Below are positions 43,033 through 54,538 of a stretch of DNA of 64,000 nt, piece by piece. The position numbers and the translations under genes were made by a program. A model generated the notes under the pieces. The model saw only the letters and a list, made by a program, of their open reading frames with translations, searched no databases and was not told the DNA's origin. Origin of the DNA: Ligustrum vulgare (taxonomy: Eukaryota; Streptophyta; Magnoliopsida; Lamiales; Oleaceae); the NCBI GenBank assembly GCA_963555705.1, contig OY743169.1, forward strand, positions 45,124,124 to 45,188,123, written 5' to 3'. Each line of letters begins with the position of its first letter. The stretch's first letter is position 1.

Positions 43033-46000
43033 GTTGACCGTAAGTGTACAGATCGCACAAGTAATAAAGTAGATTGTGAGTCCAGATATCGTACCCACAG
43101 GGATTGAGTAAATTATATTTTAGATTATTAAACTTAACCAGAACTAGAAAATACTTTGATTTGAGAATTTTTTGTTTAAAAATCAAAGTAACAATTAAAA
43201 TGAAAAGACAAAAGATTTGTGTAGCGACCAAGAATTTTCGTGATAAATATTTTTATTTTAAAAATGTGTCGCCTCGACTTTGCTCATTCATTCATTTATT
43301 TTTTTATGCATGCTCGTCTAGCCAGTTAAGTGGAAAATTTAATTTATTCAAATACTTAGTCAAATTTTAATTTTTATCAAAAATATTTCAACATCACAGT
43401 TTATTTTCAAAAGTCCAAGTATTAATTATATTAAGTCCAAATTTCAACTATTTTAATCCAATCCAATTTATCGAGCCCAAATATTTTTACCAATCATTCA
43501 AGCCCAAATAAAACCCAATCACTTACCTTCAACCTCCACCTGTTATGGCCGGAATCGCAACCCCAAAATCCCAATCCCAAGCCTCAGTTTTCGCACCCAA
43601 GAATACTCCTTCCTTCCTCACACCCTTGTCGCCGCCATGTGACGACGGCGTCGACAGCGCTGGAAGCGCCGGTGACGGGCGGGCTCGATCGCCCTCTTCT
43701 CTGTTTTCGCCTGAATGTGTGATGAACAGAGAGAGGAAAATAAAATGTCTTTTATTATTTTAAGTTTTCAAAATTTGCCTTTTAGCCCCACAGTTTGACA
43801 TATATCCGTTTCAGCCCTCCTTTTTAAAATGATTTTCAATTTAGTTACGAATGTTTTTATAATTAACGGATCGGCCCTTATCTTAGTTTAAAAGTAATTA
43901 TTTCAGTCCCTATTCTTTTTAATTAAGTTACTTCAGTCCTTTAGTTTTAAAATATTTATCTTTAGTCCCAAGTTTTCAATTTGAGTATTTTATGACCCTG
44001 AGTTTTGACCAAAATATAATTTGGTCAGGAACTTTCCGGGTTTATCAATTTAGTCCCTAATTTCAAATTATTCATTTTAGTCCCTCAACTTTCAAAGTAT
44101 TCATTTTAGCCCCCCAAGTTTTAAAATAATCATTTCAGTCCCTAAAGTTCAAAGTCATTTAAATCACTTTTAAAGTATTATATTGGACTTATTATTTTAA
44201 GTTTGATGGACGAGGAGCTTGGACATTTAGAAGAACAACGTGAATTTTCTTGCTCAACTTTCAGACTCGTGATTTGAGGTAGACTCGCCCCCATTAATTA
44301 GTTTAAATTATAATTGCATGTCTTATGTGAAATTACGTGATTTACATGCTTTGATGCATGAGACGAGAAAAGAATATCTCTTATGAGATAAATGAGAAAT
44401 GATGATGTTATGCATAACTTATGTGCCTTAAGTGCACGAGACGAGACTACCCACACCCTATGATTTTACGAGCCTTGATTTTGAAAATAAAATAGCCCAA
44501 GAATATGATGATGATGTCACTATATGATTGCATAATTACGTGTTCAATTATTCTGTAAATTAATTATTGGCGATGAGTCTACTGAGTATTTTTCGAAATA
44601 CTCATTCCATTATTTTAACAGTTTTTGCAGATCTTGGAGAAGGCGGCGAATGAAATGGGAGCGGTGGCAAATTAAATAAATGATGATGTTATTAGACAAT
44701 TTTACGAATGTTACTCGTTAAATTATTTATCGTTAATTTCATTTAAATAATTGAGACACAAGTTTTATGAATTGTTTTATATTTAAATTAATCAAATTTC
44801 CGCTGAAGTTTTCAAATGATGAATGTGATGCTTTGAATTAAATTTATTTTCCGCAATAAAGACAGTTTTAAAGGACGAAGTGGCATCCCGGGCTCCGCGG
44901 AATTCGGGGCGTTACAATTTGATTGTGAGAACTATGAAAGAAACATGTTAGAATTATGAATCTACTTTAATCCTATCATCCATATTTTTGACTTAGACAT
45001 GTAAAAAGAACTTATGGGAAATTGAAAATCGGTGTTCCTATAGTTATTAAAACCGTCTTTCAAATGGTGAATTGAAACCTTTTTCCTACACGGGATTTGA
45101 CTATATTTCTATGACAATTCTGAACATGTAGAAAAGTATTATGGATTTATGAACACTTTTTGGGATTACACAAAGCATAGGGATATATATATTTCTATTC
45201 CCTATCGAACTTCGTGGCAATTAATTCAAGTCTAATGCAATCCTAATCTTTTGGACTTAGAAAAACATCACAAACATCAATAACCATGCATCCACAATCA
45301 TAGATGAAAATAAATAAACAGTTAATTGCATCAAACCCATAAATTGCTTAAAGTAAATATGAAGATAAAACATGGAATCAAAAGATTAAAGTATCATCAC
45401 AATTCTAACAATGAAAAACCTAGCCTAGAAACATAATTGAATATAAATCACAAGAATAATAAAAGGATGTCACCCCATTCATCTTCTTGATCCTTGGTCT
45501 TCAATTGTCCTCTTGGCGTTGCATGGATTCCTCAACAATTGGATAGCATTTTGGCATGAATTCAACAAGTTGGGAACCCCTAAACACATGCCTCAAGTCT
45601 CCTATTTATAACTTTGGTTGAATGCTAGGTTAATTGGAAGAGAAAACTGCTGTAAATCGCGCAAAAAGCACACCAGTCGGCCCAGGGGATAACTATGTGA
45701 TTGCACGGTAGAAATCCACGTGATAATGTCGTTATCATAAAAGCATTATGTATGTTTAAGTGACAAGTGTGCGATTGCGCGCCTTTAGTATCATGCGATC
45801 ACACGGTTCAACGGCAAAGTTCAATTTCATCTTTTTAAGTGCTATAAGTTGGTCCTCAAGATTTAATTGCTTCCCAAGTCCTTCATTTTTCAAATTGGGC
45901 AATTCCCATAACTTCTGATTTCTTCCAAATTTTATTATTTCTTCTAATTTTCTTCAAATTAGCGCCTTGATTGACTTCATCAACTCTTCATTTGTACAGT

Positions 46001-46176
46001 TTGGCAATTTTAACATCCAATTGACTTATTTTTTGCCTCAATTCCTTTGTTTTCTCGAGTTTGGGATATTTCTGAAAAATTTAACAAATAATAACAAAAT
46101 GAATAGCAAGTATTCTCAAACGAACATATAAAATCTTACTTTAGGGATAGAAATAAGTGTATAAATACACTTATCA
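43033..46176 (-). mobile_element. Ty3/gypsy 3' LTR (minus strand) hosting a solo LTR
   Basis: The left edge TGTTGACCGTAAGTGTACAG and right edge AATACACTTATCA match the 14442-16172 family. On the minus strand the right edge follows TAGTTTGGGGGTGT, the usual polypurine tract, so the element's interior lies to the right. Without the nested solo LTR it is about 1.4 kb. It carries decayed GTGCGATTGCGCG words near 45700-45810. Confidence 0.75.
43220..44916 (+). mobile_element. Solo LTR (chromovirus type), TSD ATTTG
   Basis: It runs from TGTAGCGACC to GGGGCGTTACA, with ATTTG at 43215-43219 and 44917-44921. It is inserted in the LTR 43033-46176. It is the intact relative of the split LTR 19815-23490. 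The 72-codon frame at 43545 is part of the LTR. Confidence 0.9.
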
Positions 46177-46736
46177 ACACCCCCAAACTAAAACTATTAT
46201 TCATCCTCGAACAAAATAAAACTAAACTATAAAATAAAAATGCAAACAAAAAATATTTCTGTTTTATCGACTTACTTACAATGAGCTTCAACAATTTAGA
46301 TTAACATTTCACTTTAGGAAAAAAAATATGAATAACATAAAATATTTTCATTCATTCGATGCTTGACTTCATTGTGTGTGTGTGTGAATGGAAAAAAACC
46401 AAATGAAAACTCATGTAAAAATGCACTTAACACTGTGTGATTAATCATGCATAAATAAGCTCGAATCCCATATGTTTAAACAATGATTTTCTTTTGATTT
46501 CCCTCATAGCTCTCATGGGTGATCGCAACCTTACTATTTTTCTCTCACATTAGATTTTTCACACAAGATAGTCAGAATTAGATAAGCATGTACAACAGAT
46601 CAAAGGTAATTCATCCCCAATCTCACACTCCAGTATCAGAAATCTCAATCAACTAGGCATTTACAAGCACTTTTATCCATTTTTCTTTTTTTTTAATGGA
46701 CGACTTTTTCTTTTTAAGTCCTTATCTGATGTGATC
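46177..46736 (-). other. Polypurine tract and 3' end of a gypsy interior
   Basis: It begins ACACCCCCAAACTAAAAC (PPT on the minus strand) and then TTCATCCTCGAAC, the complement of a GTTCGAGGATGAA stretch typical just before the PPT of such elements. No coding sequence is left before the next LTR. Confidence 0.6.
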
Positions 46737-47395
46737 TGGGATAGGAGCTCAAAGGAGAAATCAAGATATGGGCGATGCAACAACAATCTACATGAAAAAT
46801 GAACAAGTTTCGTGTTTGGCCCAATTGAGATTCAAATCGGATCAAGTCACTTCAAAGGATCGAAAAATTATACAGAATGACACTTAAGGCCATAAATAAA
46901 ATACTTACGACTGTAATGTAATCTCTGCTTCAAGTTAGGCCGTAACCAAAAAACTCACGGACGTAATCAAAGTTCTGCTCACACGGGTCTGAATTTAGGG
47001 TTTTCGCGCATTTTTTTTGGTTATTTTCCGTTTTTGATTGTTTAGTTAGGGTCTTATGCCTATAAAGTGGATACCCTAGTTATTAGGTCATTTTTCATTA
47101 TTTATATCCTATTTTATTCATTGTAAAAGTTAGCCTTGATTTTTAATAAATAGTTTTATTGATTGATTCAATAATTTATAGGTGGATTCTTATATTTTTC
47201 CCGAACTTATCAAAGATTGATTCCGTTCAATCGATCTTATCAAGGAAATTGGACAAATTCTTGTGGTGTTTCGAAAGTCTTGGTTCTCTCTTCCGCATCA
47301 TTGATTTCGCGTTGTGAAGTTTGGGTCAAGATTCCTCCGTCTACAAACAACCTGTGTTCGGAACTTTCCAGCGTCAATTTTGCGCTTCTTTTTGT
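46737..47395 (+). mobile_element. LTR 1 of a tandem three-LTR array
   Basis: It starts TGATGTGATCTGGGATAGGAG and matches LTR 2 (48638) and LTR 3 (50793) in order through GAGATTCAAAT, TTATTTTCCGT and TGGACAAAT-CTTGTGG. The exact right end is blurred: the primer site expected after it is degraded. ACGGCCGTAA words at 46885-46965 are strongly decayed. Confidence 0.75.
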
Positions 47396-47713
47396 ATCGT
47401 TGTCTTTTACCATCTTTCTACAATACATTTCTAATTTACTTTCTAAGTGACGTTTATAGCAAGTTTTAGGTCGGTGACTCCCAAGCCGAACGACTTTAGG
47501 GCACCATATCTTGTACCGTTTGAAACTAACATTCCCCACCCCATTTTGCTTAATTCTTTTTTCAGGTTAATTGCACTTGGGAATCTGGACCACACTAATT
47601 TTGCACAAGGGAGCTTGTGATTCGACTCATTCATATAATCCAAGTTACATGGTATTGTTGGTTGATTCTACTGCAAGGAAGCAAGAATTTCCCCTTTGAT
47701 CCAGGTAGGGCAG

Positions 47714-48545
47714 TGATGTGATCCAGAACCCCGATAATACGAATCATAGCAGGCTTGACGGGAAAATTTAAATAGTCAAGCCAAAACAAGAATTCAGCAG
47801 GTTCGACGAGCTTTGAAGATCAATTCGTGCCATCAAAAGAAGCAAGTTCCGTGTTGGGACCGAGCCAAAATGATGAGTGGATCAACCTCATTCAGGCAGC
47901 CGAAGGAAATTGTAAATTTTCACATTTACGGCCGTAACCTATATTTATTACGGCCGTAACAAGCTCACTGCTAAAATTCATATTGCGAGGAATTGGGATT
48001 ATCGCCGTAAAAGCTGGGGATCACGGCCGTAATGAAGGCACTGCTTAAAACTGGAATTTGGACGTTTTTGGACTTACGGCCGTAAGTCACATTGTCACGG
48101 CCGTAAGTGTGAATCAGTAACAAGGTTACGGCCGTAAAAGTCCATATCCGTAATTTTAGGATTTTAAATTTATTTCCTTATTTTTAGGTATTTCTTTCCT
48201 AGTATAATTAAAACTCTTTAGTCAAGTTTTGACCCTATTTATAGGGATGTAATTTTCATTATTTTATACACAACTTTGATATTATAATTGAGAGACTATT
48301 TTGCTTTCACAACCTTATTCTTCATTGAATAAAATCTGAACTTGCGAGTTATTCTTGTTTGTTCAAATCTTGGGTGAGAATTATTATTGATTGTGATCAA
48401 GAGGTCAATATATCCCAGTGATTGTATTGGTTGCTTGGTTCAATTAATTTTAATATGATCCATAAATCGTGGTTTCTTGGCGTTCTTGGGTCGATTTCAA
48501 TATTTTGTGGGTTGCGTAGCTACAATTGCTACGTGGTTTGCATCA
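47714..48545 (+). mobile_element. Solo LTR of the TGATGTGATC family, TSD GGCAG
   Basis: It runs from TGATGTGATCCAGAACC to GTTTGCATCA, with GGCAG at 47709-47713 and 48546-48550. It is a close relative of 27423-28245, including CAAGTTCCGTGTTGGGACC and the INLIQAAEG-coding end. An ACGGCCGTAA array lies at 47930-48140. Confidence 0.92.
47930..48140. repeat. TTACGGCCGTAA palindrome array
   Basis: About seven words, most of them intact (TTACGGCCGTAA or CACGGCCGTAA), 20-40 bases apart. Confidence 0.9.
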
Positions 48546-48637
48546 GGCAGTTTTACATCAAGACCCCAAGAGCAGGAAATGTTTAAAGAGCAAGCCAAAA
48601 GTTGATTCGAGGTCCAATCCTTTTCAAGAGAGGGGGG

Positions 48638-49350
48638 TGATGTGATCTGAGATTGGAGGTCAAAGAGAAATCAAGATACAAGTGATGCAACAAAAATTTA
48701 CATGGGAAAATGAGCAAGTTTCGTGTTTGGCCCGAGTTGAGATTCAAATTGGATCAAGTCACTTCCAATGGTCAAAAAATGGTACGGCCGTAACCAAAAT
48801 ACACACGGTCGTAAATCACCTTCTGTTTAAAATTACGGCCGTAACAAAGATCACTCATGACCATAACAGATGTTTTTCTTGCACAAGTCTGAAATTAGGG
48901 TTTTTGCATTTTTTAAGGTTATTTTCCGTTTTAATTATTTCTTAACACTGGTTTGGGCCCATTAGAGGCTAAAGTTAGTTGTTAGGTCATTTTTACTTAT
49001 TTATATGTTATTTCTTCATTGTAATAGGGAGACTTTGTTTTTAATAAAATAGATTGATTGTTTTTCAATTGGTAAATGTGTGGATTCTCATTACAAACCC
49101 GAACTTATCAAGATTGATAGTCTTGTGACGTTCATCCCGAACTTATAAAAGATTGATAATCTGTGTGGTATTCACAATCAAAAACTTATCAAGGAAACTG
49201 GACAAATCCTTGTGGTGTTTCAAAAGTCTTGGTTCTTTCTTCTGCATCGTTGATCCCCACGTCGTGAAGTTTGGGTCAAGATTCCACCGTCAACAAACAA
49301 ACCTAGGTTTGAAACTTTTCGTCGTTAACTCCACGCTTCATTCCTCATCA
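48638..49350 (+). mobile_element. LTR 2 of the tandem array
   Basis: It starts TGATGTGATCTGAGATTGG and ends CATTCCTCATCA, followed by the Met-tRNA-type primer site. It serves both as 3' LTR of internal region 1 (PPT at its left) and 5' LTR of internal region 2 (PBS at its right). ACGGCCGTAA words at 48781-48865. Confidence 0.85.
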
Positions 49351-49352
49351 TT

Positions 49353-49364
49353 TGGTATCAGAGC
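49353..49364 (+). other. Primer-binding site, initiator-Met tRNA type
   Basis: TGGTATCAGAGC, two bases after LTR 2. Identical to that at 30508. Confidence 0.9.
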
Positions 49365-49725
49365 TGGACTATGAATTCAGGTTTATTCTATCCCAGTTTC
49401 ATTCCATGTATTTATCGTAGCGTCCGCATGAGAATTATCCATATCTTGTTATTAAGTCTTGAATTCAAGTTTTCTTATTCTTCGTCTTCTTTGTACCAGT
49501 AAAGTTTTTCTGTTTTTGATCCATAAAAAAAATTCCAACAAAATTTCAAAAGTGTTTATTTTATTCAATTCTTATTCAAATTCAATTCCGTTTGTTTCAT
49601 CACACTCGTAGTCGAATTTCGAATTAATATAAAAAAATCAAGAATTCAAAAATAATCCCAAAATTCATTCTTTAGTTCTCATGTCAAAATATTTCGTTCT
49701 ATTCCACTTTTCCTTCCATGTCACA

Positions 49726-50558
49726 ATGTCTGGATTTCAAGAAAAATCTTTATCTAGAAGAGTTAACGTTATAGATTGTGTGTTGAGATTTTTGAATGAT
49801 GTTAAGATGAGGTTGAATAAACTAGATGAAAAAGGGGTTAAATGAACAATCCTTAATGATGAGAGGCAATATATGTGTGATCATAAACCTAGAGATGGAA
49901 TTGGAGTTAACAGGGGAGAACAGATTGATGAGAGGGCGATTTTCAGGATTCAAGAAAAAATTTATGAGGAAAGAATGATGTATGAACGCGAAGCAAAAAG
50001 AAAAAATTGGCTAAGTTGCAAAACAAATAGAAGAAAAAAGAGGTTGTGGTTAAATGGTTAAGGGGGAGTAAAAACATATTATGGTAGAGCCTCAGATTAA
50101 GAATGTTAGGAAGGAGGGTGAGTTAGAACTGAAGTTAGAAGTAGTTGAAGAAACTCCGAACAGAGGTGGAAAATTTTGAGGGGAGGCATGAGGAGAAAAA
50201 AAATAATAAGGTTGAAGTGATTGAGAATAAAATTGTTGTTGATGAGAGGAATGAGTTGGAAGTTGGGGTAGAAGTGCAAATTTTGAACTTTGAAGTTGAT
50301 GGTCCACGTTTGGGTAGTGATGAGGGAGTGCATGAAAATGTTGATAAAAATGTGGAGTTAGAAGAGGTGGTTGGGTGTGAGGAAAAAGAGAAAGAAGTGA
50401 TTGAGCGAGAGGTTGCAAAGAAGGAAGGAGGTGAAGAGAATAACTTCGTTGTTGGACATGATAAGGTGGTGATGATTCATTTTGAACACAAGGATCCATG
50501 CCTTGTATTTTGTGAAACTAACATTCCCCACCCTATTTTATTTAACTCTTTTTTGTAG
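49726..50558 (+). pseudogene. Gag-like remnant of internal region 2
   Basis: From the ATG at 49726 a frame runs to 50061, broken only by a TGA at 49843-49845. Its product is basic and helix-rich (ERMMYEREAKRKNW). In another frame 50145-50558 encodes a very charged Glu/Lys/Val-rich stretch ending at PHPILFNSFL. Both resemble the N-terminal gag and the charged linker after protease in 30742-32814. Zinc knuckle, protease and all of pol are absent. It is at best a non-autonomous derivative; coding capacity today is doubtful. Confidence 0.5.
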
Positions 50559-50792
50559 GTTAATTGCACTTGGAAATTTGGGCCACACCACCTATGCCTA
50601 AGGGAGTTTATGATTCATCCATTCGCCCAACCCAAGTTAAAAAGTATTGTTGGATGGACCTATTGCAGGGAAGCAAGAATTTTCTATTTGATCCAGGTGG
50701 AGCAGTGTTTCATCAAGGCCCCAAGAGTAGGGAGTGTTTGAAAAGCAGGCCAGAGTTAATTCGAGGTCAAATCCTTTTCAAGAGAAGGGAAA
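50559..50792 (+). other. 3' end of internal region 2 and PPT
   Basis: Repeats the blocks of internal region 1 (GGCCCCAAGAG, TCGAGGTCAAATCCTTTTCAAG) and ends AGAGAAGGGAAA, the polypurine tract next to LTR 3. The 78-codon frame here is non-coding by comparison. Confidence 0.65.
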
Positions 50793-51475
50793 TGATGTGA
50801 TCCGGGATATGAGCCCAAAGGAGAAATCAAGAGACAGGAAATGCAACAACAATCTACATGGAAAAATGAACAAGTTCAATATTTAGCCCGAATCGAGATT
50901 CAAATCGGATCAAGTCACTTCAAAGGATCGAAAAATTATACAGTCGGACACTTACGGCCGTAAATAAAATACTTATAGCCCCAATGTAATATATGCTTCA
51001 AGTTACGGCCGTAGCCGAAGAACTCACAGTCGTAATCAAAGTTCTACTCAAGCGTGTCTGAATTTAGGGTTTTCGCTCATTTTTTTTTGGTTATTTTCCG
51101 TCTTTGATTGTTTAATTAGGGTTTTGTGCCTCTATAGCGACTACCCTAGTTGTTAGGTAATTTTTCATTAATTATATCCCATTTTATTCATTGTAATAGT
51201 TAGCATTGATTTTTAATAAATAGTTTTATTGATTGATTCAATAATTTATAGGTGGATTCCTATATTTTCCCTGAACTTATCAAAGATCAATTCTTTGTGA
51301 CATTCAATTGAACTTATTAAGTATTTGTGGTGTTCAAAAATCAGAAACTTATCAAGGAAATTGGACAAATCCTTGTGGCGTTTCAAAAGTCTTGGTTCTC
51401 TCTTCTGCATCATCGATTTCGCGTCGTAAAGTTTGGGTCAACATTCGTCCGCTACAAACAACCTAGGTTCGGAAC
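50793..51475 (+). mobile_element. LTR 3 of the tandem array, cut by the next element
   Basis: It starts TGATGTGATCCGGG and matches LTR 1 more closely than LTR 2 (CAAAGGATCGAAAAATTATACAG; GTTTTCGC). It breaks off at AACCTAGGTTCGGAAC (51475), ~30 bases short of its end, where a minus-strand element begins. ACGGCCGTAA words at 50950-51030. Confidence 0.8.
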
Positions 51476-52239
51476 TGATACAAATCACGTAGCAATTATA
51501 GCCGCACAACCCACAAAAGATTGACACAACCCAAGAACGTCAAAAGAATCATGATTTAGAGATTGATCCAGGATTAATTGAACCAAGCAACCAATACAAT
51601 CAAACGATATATTGACATCTTGATCACAATAATAAAAAATCTCACCCAAGTTTGAACACACAAGATTAAACTCGCAAGCTTGGATTTTATTTAATGAAGA
51701 ATAATTTTTTAAAATCAAATTGCCTCACTATAATCTCAAAGTTGTCTAATTCTAAAATAATACATAAAGAACCTTTATATAATCTTAAGGGACGAAATTT
51801 GGGTTTAAACTAACTAGGAAACTAATTAATTGAAAAAGGAAATAAAATAAACTAGAAATTCCGAAAATTTCGCACGCACCTTGGTTACGACCATAATTTA
51901 TGTGGTCACAGTCGTAAATTTCTTACGGCTTAAGGGTTACGGTCGTGAGAGAAAGACTTACGGTCGTGACTGAGGATGCTTACGGCCGTAATTTGGGCTT
52001 TGTTAGTTCCTTCTTCAGCTACTTGAATGATGTTGATCCATTTGTCTTCTTAGTTTGACGCCAACATGAAATTCGCTTCTTTTCCAGCCAAGAACACGTT
52101 TTTGTCCATAGCTCCTTGCACAACATTGTCCATTACTTCTTTAACCTTCTTGGCTCAAAACCAAGTCATCGGCCCTTCTTCCACAATCAACGGATCCTTA
52201 TTCGTGCTTGTGTTTGGGCTCTGGATCTGGATCACATCA
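51476..52239 (-). mobile_element. 3' LTR of a minus-strand TGATGTGATC-family element
   Basis: Read on the minus strand it starts TGATGTGATCCAGA at 52239 and ends GATTTGTATCA at 51476. It resembles 27423-28245 inverted. ACGGCCGTAA words at 51893-51990, several decayed. The PPT (minus strand GGGGAAGGGGA) is at 52240-52250. Confidence 0.85.
51893..51990. repeat. TTACGGCCGTAA palindrome array (decayed)
   Basis: Five to six words, of which one (near 51978) is intact; others read ACGACCATAA, ACAGTCGTAA and ACGGTCGTGA. Confidence 0.85.
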
Positions 52240-52250
52240 TCCCCTTCCCC

Positions 52251-53891
52251 TTCGAAAGGATTCGACCTCAAATCTATACCTGCATCAAACAAAGAAAGAT
52301 CAGACATATTAAATGTAGCTAAAGCTTTATTCTCACCTGGTAAGTATGCATTATCATCGATCCTTCAAGGACTTGGAATGGACCATCCCCCCGTGATTGG
52401 AGCTTTGACTTTAGGTGGTCTAGAAAATGTTCTTTCCTCAAGTGTTCCCAAACCCAATTACTAGGTAATATAATATTTTTTCTACCCCTGTTTGCTTGAG
52501 ACGCATAGTGCTTATTCTTCTTTTCAATCTCCAACCTTACCTTCTCATGGAGTGATTTTACGAATTTGGTCTTCTTCTTCGTATCTAAACTACCACATTC
52601 ATCAACAAGTAAAGGGATTAAGTCCAATGGAGTTAGTGGATTAAAACCATAAACAATCTCATAAGGTGAACAAGAAGTAGTAGAATGAGTAGCTCTATAT
52701 TATATGCAAATTCAATGAATGGTAAACTCTCCCCCATATTTTAAGATTCTTATTGATTATAGTATGCAACAATTGAATCATAGTCCTATTTTCCATCTCG
52801 GTTTGTCCATCGGTTTGTGGATGACAAATCGTTGAAAAGATTAGTTTAGTGCCTAACTTGTTTCACAAAACTCTTCAAAAATGGCTAAGGAACTTAACAT
52901 CCTTATCCGAGACAATACTTTTAGGAATCCCATGTAAACGCAGTACCTCCTTAAATAAAAGGTCCGCTATGTTGGTAGCATCATCAAATTTGTGGCATGG
53001 TATGAAATGTACCATCTTACTAAATCTATCTACCACCACAAAAATCAAGTCTCTCCCCTTCTTAGTCCTAGGCAACCCCAAAATGAAATCCATGGAATTA
53101 TCAACCCAAGGTTCGCTAGGAACGGGTAAAGGTGTATACAATCCACGGATCATAACCTTAGATTTAGTCTTTTGCAAGTGATGCATCTACCACAGACTCG
53201 ATCCACATCAATTTTCATCTTAGGCTAATAAAAATGCTCACTTAGTGCCTCTATGGTCTTTCTAATCCCAAAATGACCCATCAAACCTCCACTATGGACC
53301 TCCCTCACAAGTAACTCCCTCATTGAACACTTAGGGACACACAATTTATTTTCCCGGAACAAATAATCATCATGCTTAAAGAACCAATCCAAAGCCCCCT
53401 TACCACATGAACCATATATAATAGAAAAATCCTAGTCACTAGCATATAGGTCCTTAATGTATTCAAAACCAAGCAGTTTAGCACTTAAGGAAGTCAATAG
53501 TACATACCTTCGAGACAAAGCCTCAATTACTACATTTTCCTTACCTTGCTTATACCGGATGATGTATGGAAAAGTTTCAATAAATTTTACCCACCTTGCA
53601 CGTCTCTTGCTCAACTTATCTTGGCCTCTCAAGTGCTTCAAGGACTCATGATCAATGTGAATCAAGAACTCCCGTGGCCATAGATAGTGTTGCCATGTCT
53701 CCAATGCTCGCACAAGTGAGTACAACTCGTTGTCATATGTCGGATAATTAAGGGCATTCCCTTTTAGCTTTTCACTAAAATAGGCTATTAGTATTCGATC
53801 CTACATTAAAATTGCTCCAATACCTAGCCCTGAGGCATCACACTCAATCTCAAAAGCTTTTTCAAAATTAGGAAGTGATAAAATCGGTGCC
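52251..53891 (-). pseudogene. Minus-strand pol: RNase H and integrase
   Basis: Reading leftwards from 53891: RNase H ([25 protein letters not shown], a decayed middle, then 53432-53725 with [39 protein letters not shown] and KQGKENVV); the zinc-binding region in pieces near 53200-53400; integrase core at 52875-53186 ([18 protein letters not shown] with the first catalytic Asp, [14 protein letters not shown] with the second); and the integrase end at 52319-52627 (KFVKSLHEKVRLEIEKKN, WVWEHLRKEHF, LQSRGDGPFQVLE). Frames shift several times. RT and gag would lie beyond 53891, but the Athila-type element is inserted exactly there, inside RNase H. Confidence 0.9.
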
Positions 53892-54082
53892 TGATAAGTG
53901 CTTTACTAGCACTTTATTTCTTTACTTGTTGCCTCGAATTACTGTTAGTTTGATCCTAATTAAGTATTGCTTAATGCATTTTATGTTTTATATTGTGTAG
54001 GATTGCAAATGATAAGAAAAGAAGGAAAAAGGACCAAAAAGCACGTAAAAAGGAAGTTCGAGGAGCTGGCATGTAAATAAGT

Positions 54083-54430
54083 CACGGCCGCAACATGAAA
54101 GTCACGACCGTAAGCAGTTGATTGAACAAAAATCACGAAAATCTGCAGAAACCAAGTTACGGCCGTATTGAAAGTCACGACCGTAACAAGTTGTTAGTCA
54201 CGGCCGTATTGTGAAGAAGTCACGGTCGTGAGAAAATGTTGAAGGATGTTACGGCCGTATTGAATGCAAAGTCACGGCCGTAAGAAGTGAATCAATTGCG
54301 TAGAAAAGAAACAGAAAGTAATATACGGCCGTATGGAAATCTAAATCACGGCCGTAAAAGCAAAATTGTTGCGTTGTAAAATTAAACAGAAAGTGAGTTA
54401 CGGCCGTAACTCCTTATATTACGGCCGTAA
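54083..54430. repeat. TTACGGCCGTAA palindrome array (largest)
   Basis: About twelve words in 350 bases, several grouped as pairs (ACGGCCGTA, 8-16 bases, TCACGGCCGTAA). AACAGAAAGT precedes two pairs, which suggests duplication of a larger unit. Confidence 0.92.
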
Positions 54431-54523
54431 CTTAAGCCCGAAAAAAAGGAAAATTGTTTCCTAATTCAACTTAAACTCTATCTTTGGTATTTCTTTTTGG
54501 CTAAGCTAGGGCACGAATTTGGG

Positions 54524-54538
54524 CTCTATAAAAGGAGC
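54524..54538 (+). promoter_or_regulatory. Candidate LTR TATA box
   Basis: CTATAAAAGGAGC just after the palindrome array, about 930 bases before the LTR end. It is a plausible polymerase II start element for the retrotransposon; no experimental support is visible. Confidence 0.45.

Larger units (their letters stand above)
47396..48637 (+). mobile_element. Short internal region 1 (no pol), split by a solo LTR
   Basis: Outside the nested LTR it contains GGTTAATTGCACTTGG-, GTATTGTTGG- and GCAAGGAAGCAAGAATTT-type blocks, all found again in internal region 2 at 50540-50700. It ends at the PPT GAGAGGGGGG (about 48628-48637). It has no gag, RT or integrase frame, so it is a deleted derivative. Confidence 0.65.

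Noticed and set aside
50092..50499. 135-codon minus-strand frame rich in Ser, Pro and Gln
   Set aside because: Shadow of the Glu/Lys-rich plus-strand gag-like frame 50145-50558.
54083..54430. CRISPR-like array
   Set aside because: Repeats are short (12 bp), spacers are irregular, no cas genes are present and the context is a plant LTR.
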